Shown: positions 19,051 to 24,633 of the stretch, piece by piece
How positions within the stretch are numbered: position 1 is the first letter of the stretch
Layout of the letters: each line of letters opens with the position of its first letter
Virus record (IMG/VR): IMGVR_UViG_3300044951_001437
Span: 1-24,833 of that record
DNA: 24,833 bases
Strand: one strand, 5' to 3'
From: a virus
Made by a program: the position numbers and the translations under genes
Notes under the pieces: generated by a model
What the model saw: the letters and a program-made list of their open reading frames with translations, nothing else
What the model was told of the DNA's origin: nothing
Database searches by the model: none

Positions 19051-19746
19051 TTAGTGTTCGATCACGAAACCGCTTTCGTCTTTTTTCGCCTTGCCTTTTT
19101 CGACAAGCCCAACAATTTTTCCCGCGCCGTCAAGAAAACGTAAATCCGTTTCATCGCCATTTACTACTTCCGCGCCTAACCATTTTGCGGGAAGTGACTT
19201 TCTGAAAACCATTGCGACATTGCCGCCAGACTTCAAAATTGATTCAGCGATTGCGCCGTTAGTCTCAGACTTGGAAAAAGTTAGATGATAATTTTTCGGC
19301 ATTTCACCAGCAAGAAAAGCGGTCATTCTTTCGGGTGACTTCGTGTAATCATAGAAAGTAACTTGCGGGAACAAGTCAAAAACACTTTTGCCGTTGAGTT
19401 TGATTTTCTCCCAAGGTAAATCACTGGTAAGATTGAGACGAAAAACAGCGGTTAGATTTTGTTTTTCGGCAGATTTAACGGCGGCAGTAATTTCTTTGAT
19501 TAGTTGCGACAAGAAAACAGCTTTGTCCTTAAAGAACAAACGAGTTTTTTCGATTCGTGCGCGTTGCACGTTAGAGAATACGCCCATGCCAGCGGTATTT
19601 AAGCAGGAAGCGGCACAGCCAGCAGAAGCATCTTTACAGACGTTAAAGCCAGAGAGTGAAGCGGGGGCAAGGTGAATGCCAAAAGTTTTGAAGCCGATTT
19701 TTTCACCTTTGCGGATTTTTGCGTTTGCGGTAGTAAGTAATTTCAT
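19051..19746 (-). CDS. GP88-family phage protein, paralogue B
   Basis: A 231-residue paralogue of the 11750 gene, sharing KLLTTANAKIRKGE, NVCKDASAGCAASCLNTAG (four Cys), RLNLTSDLPWEKIKLNGK, FYDYTKSPERM, GGNVAMVF and C-terminal GLVEKGKAKKDESGFVIE. The two are clearly related but diverged throughout, so the duplication is old or one copy came from another phage. Function not established. Confidence 0.88.
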   Translation of the reverse strand: MKLLTTANAKIRKGEKIGFKTFGIHLAPASLSGFNVCKDASAGCAASCLNTAGMGVFSNVQRARIEKTRLFFKDKAVFLSQLIKEITAAVKSAEKQNLTAVFRLNLTSDLPWEKIKLNGKSVFDLFPQVTFYDYTKSPERMTAFLAGEMPKNYHLTFSKSETNGAIAESILKSGGNVAMVFRKSLPAKWLGAEVVNGDETDLRFLDGAGKIVGLVEKGKAKKDESGFVIEH

Positions 19747-19755
19747 GACGAGGAA

Positions 19756-19783
19756 AAGTTAGCAGATTGAGAGATTTTGTCAA
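19756..19783 (-). promoter_or_regulatory. Sigma70-type promoter of GP88 paralogue B
   Basis: TTGACA, 16 bp, TAACTT, TTCCTCGTC; the -10 ends 9 nt before the ATG. It overlaps no coding sequence, unlike that of 11447. Confidence 0.83.
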
Positions 19784-19790
19784 ATGTTTT

Positions 19791-19964
19791 TTATTGTGCT
19801 TTCAAAGTTTCGCCAAGCATAACAAGCAAGCCCATTGAGCCGACAAAGCAAGCAATGCATCCAACGTGAACATGCGTCTCGCAAGATTGCGCACCCATGA
19901 CAATGGAAAGCGCGGCGACGAAAAGAATAAAAACGGCAAGGGTAAAAACAACAAGGAATTTCAT
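19791..19964 (-). CDS. Two-TM small membrane protein, paralogue 1
   Basis: A 57-residue protein with two hydrophobic helices (about 3-24 and 33-52) joined by a loop GAQSCETHVH. The 21373 gene has the same layout and GAQ..T..H loop, so the two look like paralogues. The promoter at 19974 fixes the start. Confidence 0.72.
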   Translation of the reverse strand: MKFLVVFTLAVFILFVAALSIVMGAQSCETHVHVGCIACFVGSMGLLVMLGETLKAQ

Positions 19965-19973
19965 GACGGGGAA

Positions 19974-20002
19974 AAAGTAGCATTTCGAGAGCTAACGCGC
20001 AA
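19974..20002 (-). promoter_or_regulatory. Sigma70-type promoter of 19791..19964 gene
   Basis: TTGCGC, 17 bp, TACTTT, TTCCCCGTC; the -10 ends 9 nt before the ATG. Confidence 0.78.
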
Positions 20003-20111
20003 GTATTTTTTTCTATTTTTTATTTATTTTTTTTTGTGTCATGGCGCATTTTTTTGTTGACAAAAGTCTAACAGAAAACGTTTTTTTATTTGTTAGACTC
20101 TAACAGCCTTC

Positions 20112-20200
20112 GTAAACCGTTGAGCGTCAACGAGTTACAGCAAAACGACCCCTACGGGGTCGCCTCGACGTAAGTCGTTGAGTATCAACAACTTATGACG
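20112..20200. repeat. 89-nt triple-hairpin repeat, copy 9
   Basis: Hairpin loops are GCG, TAC and GTA. The + strand TTGACA lies 49 bp to the left. Confidence 0.92.
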
Positions 20201-20224
20201 ATTCGAGGCGTAGGGAAGGAGCTG

Positions 20225-20479
20225 TTAGAAGTCTCCACAGCACCCGTCCATGCCGTATTCTGACTGGTCTTCCCAATAGGTATCGAGGTAGCTATCCTCG
20301 CCGCCCTCATACTCATCTTCCCAATCGCCATCGAGGTGAGAGTCATCGAGAGGCTCTTCACCGATCAAGATTTCGGCTGGAGGATCAGGCAGTTGGTCGG
20401 CAGCGTCTGCGAACGCTTCGCAAGCGGCAACATATTCTTCGTATTCGGCGGTAGTGGTAAGGAATGGATGGTTAAACAT
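20225..20479 (-). CDS. Hyperacidic small protein
   Basis: An 84-residue protein (MFNHPFLTTTAEYEEYVAACE...), with residues about 43-84 dominated by Asp/Glu and aromatic residues in a repeating pattern (DGDWEDEYEGGEDSYLDTYWEDQ) and a CCGDF end. Such composition is seen in DNA-mimic inhibitors, but nothing proves this. It has its own perfect -10 (TATAAT) and is the only gene between repeat copies 9 and 10. Confidence 0.75.
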   Translation of the reverse strand: MFNHPFLTTTAEYEEYVAACEAFADAADQLPDPPAEILIGEEPLDDSHLDGDWEDEYEGGEDSYLDTYWEDQSEYGMDGCCGDF

Positions 20480-20488
20480 GACGGGGAA

Positions 20489-20517
20489 ATTATACTCCAA
20501 AACACATAAAAACGCAA
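20489..20517 (-). promoter_or_regulatory. Sigma70-type promoter of 20225..20479 gene
   Basis: TTGCGT, 17 bp, TATAAT (consensus -10), TTCCCCGTC; the -10 ends 9 nt before the ATG. Confidence 0.83.
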
Positions 20518-20617
20518 CAACTTTTTTCTATTTTATGCAAAAAAAAGTTTTGTCATAAAGCGTTTTTTTTCTTGACAAGCATCTAACGAAAAAAGGTTTT
20601 TAACACGCTGTGCCTTC

Positions 20618-20706
20618 GTAAACCGTTGAGCGTCAACGACTTACGCCAAAACGACCCCGTAGGGGTCGCGTCGATGTAACTCGTTCATTATCAACGACTT
20701 ATGACG
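20618..20706. repeat. 89-nt triple-hairpin repeat, copy 10
   Basis: Hairpin 1 has loop GCG, hairpin 2 loop GTA, and hairpin 3 the altered core TTCATTATCAA. The + strand TTGACA lies 40 bp to the left. Confidence 0.92.
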
Positions 20707-20735
20707 ATTGTATTTTTTTATTTTTTTCTTGACAA

Positions 20736-20761
20736 GGGAGCCAGCCTTGCGACTGACTCCC
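20736..20761. terminator. Hairpin after 20775 gene
   Basis: GGGAG-CAG pairs with CTG-CTCCC with one mismatch and an 8-nt loop, 13 bp past the stop of the leftward 20775 gene. A T-rich stretch lies to its left on the + strand, i.e. A-rich in the leftward RNA. Confidence 0.5.
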
Positions 20762-20774
20762 GATCTGTTAGATG

Positions 20775-21026
20775 TTAGACGACAAGGTCAATTCCCGCAA
20801 GATGCAAGTTGCGGTATTTACTTTCGCCGTTGCCGTCAACGTCAAACGCTTTGACGGTGACATAACGCTTGCCATTTTTAGCAATGGCGACATTTTCAAC
20901 CGCTTCAATTTTCAGAACGCGAACGCCATCGGCTTTCACGCTAGACTTTTCCGCAAAGTAGCGAACGGTTTTATTGACGAGGGCGGAAACGAGTTTTTCA
21001 GTTGGTGTATTGTAGTCGAAGAACAT
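20775..21026 (-). CDS. Hypothetical beta-rich protein
   Basis: An 83-residue protein (MFFDYNTPTEKLVSALVNKTVR...), a helix followed by strands (VRVLKIEAVENVAIAKNGKRYVTVKAFDVDG). Start fixed by the 21036 promoter. Function unknown. Confidence 0.73.
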   Translation of the reverse strand: MFFDYNTPTEKLVSALVNKTVRYFAEKSSVKADGVRVLKIEAVENVAIAKNGKRYVTVKAFDVDGNGESKYRNLHLAGIDLVV

Positions 21027-21035
21027 AACGAGGAA

Positions 21036-21064
21036 AAGATAGTTTATTTTTGAGAGTTTGTCAA
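21036..21064 (-). promoter_or_regulatory. Sigma70-type promoter of 20775..21026 gene
   Basis: TTGACA, 17 bp, TATCTT, TTCCTCGTT; the -10 ends 9 nt before the ATG. Confidence 0.85.
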
Positions 21065-21096
21065 TTATTTTTTTGATTTTTTTTCAGTAAAGCCTA

Positions 21097-21321
21097 TCAA
21101 GTGTAGATGTCGTGTGAGCGTTCACAAGCTTCTTCTGGAGTGTCATAGGATTCATCATCCCAAACTTCAAGGTCTAGATCGCCATAAAAAGCTGGTGACC
21201 ATTGCCCATTATCAAGTAAGGCAGCACCATAACACCCACAAGTAGTTTCTATTCCAAGGTAAGCATTGTTATTTGCATCCCAAGTGTAGGTGCGTTTATT
21301 GGCAGTGATTGATTTTTTCAT
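21097..21321 (-). CDS. Hypothetical acidic protein
   Basis: A 74-residue protein with a basic start (MKKSITANKRTYTW) and an acidic remainder (GDLDLEVWDDESYDTPEEACE). The TCGCYG segment has two Cys. No family recognised. Confidence 0.72.
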   Translation of the reverse strand: MKKSITANKRTYTWDANNNAYLGIETTCGCYGAALLDNGQWSPAFYGDLDLEVWDDESYDTPEEACERSHDIYT

Positions 21322-21330
21322 AGCGGGGAA

Positions 21331-21359
21331 AGTGTGGAGTTTTCGGGGGGAGTTGTCAA
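21331..21359 (-). promoter_or_regulatory. Sigma70-type promoter of 21097..21321 gene
   Basis: TTGACA, 17 bp, CACACT, TTCCCCGCT; the -10 ends 9 nt before the ATG. The -10 is the poorest of the set. Confidence 0.72.
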
Positions 21360-21372
21360 TTATTTTTTTTGA

Positions 21373-21552
21373 TTATCTCATATTTTGCACAGTATGAGAA
21401 ATGCGGATGAACCAAGCCACAGAAGCCAAAAAGCCAATGATGGCAGTTGCATGTTCTTCTGTAGTGACAGCTTGCGCACCCCAAGCGATAAAGAAAACAC
21501 ATAAGGCGAGCGAGGTGATTGAAAAGGCAAGAGTAAGAATGAAGTATTTCAT
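21373..21552 (-). CDS. Two-TM small membrane protein, paralogue 2
   Basis: A 59-residue protein with two hydrophobic helices (about 3-25 and 35-50) and loop GAQAVTTEEHA, matching the 19791 gene in length, topology and the GAQ..T..H loop. It probably sits in the inner membrane. Holin-like size, but no lysis gene is nearby. Confidence 0.72.
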   Translation of the reverse strand: MKYFILTLAFSITSLALCVFFIAWGAQAVTTEEHATAIIGFLASVAWFIRISHTVQNMR

Positions 21553-21561
21553 GACGGGGAA

Positions 21562-21590
21562 AGAGTAACCGAAAAAGCTGAAAACGTCAA
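21562..21590 (-). promoter_or_regulatory. Sigma70-type promoter of 21373..21552 gene
   Basis: TTGACG, 17 bp, TACTCT, TTCCCCGTC; the -10 ends 9 nt before the ATG. Confidence 0.82.
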
Positions 21591-21699
21591 TGTTTTTTTT
21601 GTTTTATTTTTCTTTTTTATTTTTGCGAAAGTGCATTTTTTTCTTGACAAAACTCTAACAGAAAATGTTTTTTCGTGCATAGTATAGCACAGCGTATGC

Positions 21700-21788
21700 G
21701 TAAACCGTTGAGCGTCAACGACTTACGCCAAAACGACCCCGAAGGGGTCGCGTCGATGTAAGTCGTTGAGTATCAACAACTTATGACG
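21700..21788. repeat. 89-nt triple-hairpin repeat, copy 11
   Basis: Hairpin loops are GCG, GAA and GTA. The + strand TTGACA lies 50 bp to the left. It is followed by three CTAACAG/CGTTAG-type short repeats (21825-21870). Confidence 0.92.
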
Positions 21789-21871
21789 ATTGTTATTGTG
21801 CGATGTTGTCAAGTTTTTTTTCGTTAGACTAACAGTTTTTTTCTGTTAGCCTAACAGTTTTTTTCGTTAGC

Positions 21872-22054
21872 TTATCGCAGTTGGATGAAGTGCAAAGACT
21901 GATAGCCAACCCAACCTTTTTCAAAGATTGCGAAGTTGTCTTTATCCCAATGCGAAAAAATTCCGTAGTTTGTTTTTGTTCCTTTTGTTAGAAGGCTAAC
22001 AAGTTTTGCGTGAACGGCGGCGAAGTAAGCGGGAGTAAGTGAAGAAGTTTTCAT
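21872..22054 (-). CDS. Hypothetical small protein
   Basis: A 60-residue protein (MKTSSLTPAYFAAVHAKLVSLLTKG...), a helix followed by an aromatic strand-rich half (NYGIFSHWDKDNFAIFEKGWVGYQ). Start fixed by the promoter at 22064. Confidence 0.7.
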   Translation of the reverse strand: MKTSSLTPAYFAAVHAKLVSLLTKGTKTNYGIFSHWDKDNFAIFEKGWVGYQSLHFIQLR

Positions 22055-22063
22055 GACGGGGAA

Positions 22064-22092
22064 AGTGTAACGGTTTTTTGCGATAAAGTCAA
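22064..22092 (-). promoter_or_regulatory. Sigma70-type promoter of 21872..22054 gene
   Basis: TTGACT, 17 bp, TACACT, TTCCCCGTC; the -10 ends 9 nt before the ATG. Confidence 0.84.
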
Positions 22093-22117
22093 CAAGTTTC
22101 TTTTGTTTTTTTTCAAT

Positions 22118-22270
22118 TTATTTTCTAACAATTTTCACTGTGCCATTGTGTTTTGCGGCGATTTCATACGCTAGCTTTTCCAATTCTGCGGCGTTGCGTC
22201 CGATGAAATTTTCAGCGAGCATGTCGATCAATTTGTTTTCTGCGTTGTAGATGTAAAAGAAGCTTTTCAT
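22118..22270 (-). CDS. Hypothetical small protein
   Basis: A 50-residue protein (MKSFFYIYNAENKLIDMLAENF...KIVRK): strand, helix, strand. The start is fixed by the promoter at 22280. Function unknown. Confidence 0.72.
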   Translation of the reverse strand: MKSFFYIYNAENKLIDMLAENFIGRNAAELEKLAYEIAAKHNGTVKIVRK

Positions 22271-22279
22271 GACGGGGAA

Positions 22280-22308
22280 AGTATAAGGTTTTTTTGCGCG
22301 TTAGTCAA
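22280..22308 (-). promoter_or_regulatory. Sigma70-type promoter of 22118..22270 gene
   Basis: TTGACT, 17 bp, TATACT, TTCCCCGTC; the -10 ends 9 nt before the ATG. Confidence 0.85.
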
Positions 22309-22345
22309 CAATTTTCTTTTGTTTTTTTGGGGGGAGTATTGGAAC

Positions 22346-22552
22346 TTATGCCAGTTCCTCGGCTTCGATGATGTCATCATCGTGCAGGTGCTTGGGGTGA
22401 AAAGGGCAAGCACCAAGAAAACCAACATAAGATTTTTCATTGGCAGTAAACTCGACTTCCCAGTCTGCCCAATTATCATCCACACGATCAGCGATGGAAA
22501 CGAAAGACAAGTCGGAAACGGTGGATGCGGAGAATTGAAGTAACTTATTCAT
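22346..22552 (-). CDS. Hypothetical acidic protein
   Basis: A 68-residue acidic protein (MNKLLQFSASTVSDLSFVSIAD...DDDIIEAEELA). It is the first gene of the leftward array. The promoter at 22562 fixes the start and excludes longer versions of the frame. Confidence 0.72.
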   Translation of the reverse strand: MNKLLQFSASTVSDLSFVSIADRVDDNWADWEVEFTANEKSYVGFLGACPFHPKHLHDDDIIEAEELA

Positions 22553-22561
22553 GACGGGGAA

Positions 22562-22590
22562 AGTGTAACGCGAAACGCGTAGAAACGCAA
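22562..22590 (-). promoter_or_regulatory. Sigma70-type promoter of 22346..22552 gene
   Basis: TTGCGT, 17 bp, TACACT, TTCCCCGTC; the -10 ends 9 nt before the ATG. Confidence 0.8.
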
Positions 22591-22916
22591 GAACTTTTTT
22601 GTATTTTGTGAAAAAAACTTTTGTGTCATGCGTGAAGAAAAAACTTGACAAGACCCCCCCTATTTCTCAAAAAGTGCGCGACAGTTCTGTTAGAAAAGAG
22701 CGGGGGGGATACTATTCTCAGTCTCCCAAACTCCCACCAACATGACTCTCCACCCAGAGCGCCAGACGATGTTATGTGCTGCTCCGCACCAGACCCCCCA
22801 CCCCTTTTGTCAAAATCGCGAGTCGCTTTCTAAGAATAACCTAAAAAAACCCAAAAAAAATCCACGCCCCCCATTTTATAAAACCTTTTGTAATCAAATA
22901 AAAGGTGTAATACACT
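22591..22916 (+). other. Noncoding junction between leftward and rightward genes
   Basis: It holds a TTGACA at 22645 in the same AT-rich block found left of most repeats, but no 89-nt repeat. C-runs and G-runs follow, and an ACCTTTT/AAAAGGT hairpin (22883-22906) sits just before the virion-protein start. An ORF from 22742 is not convincing. Confidence 0.4.
22883..22906 (+). other. Hairpin upstream of virion-protein gene
   Basis: ACCTTTT pairs with AAAAGGT around a 10-nt loop, followed by GTGTAATACACT (itself palindromic) and the ATG at 22917. It may be part of a late promoter or a leader structure. Confidence 0.4.
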
Positions 22917-23762
22917 ATGATGTCCGTTATACGCTACGAAAATATTCCAGTCTCTATGCCCCGAAACGATTCGGCAGGTAAGAAATACATTGCACCCGCA
23001 AACAGTGTATCTATCTCTCATTCCGCGAAAACAAATGCATATAGAACTCTTGCCGCGAATACTTTTCCAGATATGAGAGTTGGTGGCAGCACAGACACGA
23101 AAATAACTATCGCGTTTCCGCTGTGCAATAAGTTTGCCAATAATGTTTCTTCTGCTGATTCATACAATTTCGGATCAGGCGTTTTCGCTAACCTTACAGG
23201 AACAGGCAGCACTGACATAACAATCGGGGGTCGAACATTCAGTGGATGTTACCTTGACAGTTTGTCTGTGGACATAGTGCCATTTCAAGCTGCAACGATG
23301 TCTACATCTTTTACATGCACGAATCCACCTACAGGTTTAACAATGCTTTCGGGGCTAAGTACAGGTGAAACAAACATGACCAGCAAATTTGCGTATGGTC
23401 ATTTCGCAGTACTTTCGGGGGCAGATAATTATTCTTCTGACGTTCACTCTAGTATTTCTTTTTCTCTTGATTTAAAAAGAACCTATTCCTATGCGATTTC
23501 TAAGCGCAACGCTTACAATGTCTTTTTGGATGAAGCATCAAAGCAACTACAAATCAAAGCAACCAACATAAAAACATTTATTAATGAGTCTGGGGCATTG
23601 TCTTCTTTTTCTGTTGATTTAAAAAATGAATCGGGTGAATACGTTTTGCCATCAGGAACGCTATCAACTTCTTCTCGCGGCAGATTAAATGCCCAAAATC
23701 TATCTTCTTCGCCACCAAATATTTTCATCGCAGATGTAACTATTGACGAACCATTGCTATAA
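22917..23762 (+). CDS. Probable virion structural protein (tail-tube-like)
   Basis: A 281-residue protein rich in Ser, Thr, Gly and Asn with alternating strands and no catalytic motif, typical of a virion component. Residues about 103-130 (GGRTFSGCYLDSLSVDIVPFQAATMSTSFTCTNPP in part) resemble tail-tube-type proteins, and the C-terminal half is also beta. Two consecutive ATGs (22917, 22920) make the exact start uncertain. It heads the rightward structural arm with PhoH downstream. Identity as tube is an inference. Confidence 0.55.
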   Translation: MMSVIRYENIPVSMPRNDSAGKKYIAPANSVSISHSAKTNAYRTLAANTFPDMRVGGSTDTKITIAFPLCNKFANNVSSADSYNFGSGVFANLTGTGSTDITIGGRTFSGCYLDSLSVDIVPFQAATMSTSFTCTNPPTGLTMLSGLSTGETNMTSKFAYGHFAVLSGADNYSSDVHSSISFSLDLKRTYSYAISKRNAYNVFLDEASKQLQIKATNIKTFINESGALSSFSVDLKNESGEYVLPSGTLSTSSRGRLNAQNLSSSPPNIFIADVTIDEPLL

Positions 23763-23781
23763 ATGGGTGTAAACTATACAA

Positions 23782-24513
23782 ATGCCTAAAAAACGATTTA
23801 GTCAGTCGGACTCGGTTGAGATTCAATTGAATCAAACCAGCAAAATTAAAACAAAGAAAAAGAATTTCAGATTCACCCCAAAACAGGTTCAACTGCTTGG
23901 GATGATACTAGACCCCGAAAATAAAATCATTTTTATATCTGGAGCTGCGGGAACTTCTAAAACATATATGGCACTCTACGGAGCAGTCGAAATGATGTCA
24001 GAAGATTCTGAAAAACAACTGATTTATATTCGCAGCATCATTGAAAGTGCTGATAAAGGGCTTGGTAGCTTGCCTGGAGATATTGCAGAGAAGTTCGATC
24101 CGTTCTTGATGCCTCTCTACGATAAGTTGGAGGAGATTGTTTTGCCGCAAGATGTGGCGCATCTTAAATCAACAGGAAGAATAAGTGCCGCACCAATTAA
24201 CTTTTTGCGTGGAGCAAGCTGGACGAACAAAATCATTGTCGCCGATGAAGCTCAGAACTTTTCCGCGAAAGAACTTATTACTTTGATTACAAGGATTGGA
24301 GAAGGTTCAAAGATTATCATCTGCGGCGATGCTATGCAGAGTGATATTGGCAAGCTCAAGACAGGCTTTATGCCTTTGCTCAATACCTTTAATGATGAAG
24401 AAAGCAAGCAAAAAGGAATTCAAACATTCGTGTTCACTAAAGAAGACATTGTTCGCAGTGAAATCTTGAAATTCATCGTGAAAAAGTTAGAAGAGAGCGA
24501 CTTTCATGTGTAA
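23782..24513 (+). CDS. PhoH-like ATPase
   Basis: A 243-residue PhoH-family P-loop protein. Motifs: FTPKQVQLLGMI before the fold, Walker A SGAAGTSKT (53-61), the conserved SADKGLGSLPGD segment (89-100), Walker B IIVADEAQN (151-159) and GDAMQSDIG (182-190). PhoH proteins are very common in large marine and freshwater phages; they resemble the N-terminal part of superfamily 1 helicases, and the phage role is unresolved. The basic N-terminus (KIKTKKKNFR) precedes the core. It starts 19 nt after the virion gene. Confidence 0.92.
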   Translation: MPKKRFSQSDSVEIQLNQTSKIKTKKKNFRFTPKQVQLLGMILDPENKIIFISGAAGTSKTYMALYGAVEMMSEDSEKQLIYIRSIIESADKGLGSLPGDIAEKFDPFLMPLYDKLEEIVLPQDVAHLKSTGRISAAPINFLRGASWTNKIIVADEAQNFSAKELITLITRIGEGSKIIICGDAMQSDIGKLKTGFMPLLNTFNDEESKQKGIQTFVFTKEDIVRSEILKFIVKKLEESDFHV

Positions 24514-24553
24514 ATAATTATAACAGGGTTACACACAACGCTCGCAGCGAAAT

Positions 24554-24597
24554 GCAGGAAATATACGTGTATTCCCTGCCTTTTCGTGCCTTTTTTT
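24554..24597 (+). terminator. Rho-independent terminator after PhoH gene
   Basis: GCAGG and CCTGC with inner AATA/TATT form a stem with one mismatch and a TACGTG loop, followed by TTTTCGTGCC and a T7 run. Confidence 0.75.
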
Positions 24598-24633
24598 ATA
24601 TTGAAAAAGTGGTAAAAAAACTCATTATTAATT

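Noticed and set aside
10949-21788. CRISPR array from the evenly repeated 89-nt units
   Set aside because: Units are too long, lie 0.1-1.9 kb apart with genes between them, and there are no uniform spacers or cas genes.
22742-22981. 79-codon + strand ORF before the virion gene
   Set aside because: It overlaps the virion gene by 65 bp, is low complexity (Pro, His, Lys), and would run through the hairpin and probable promoter. The C-rich leader resembles real ones, so it is not fully excluded.
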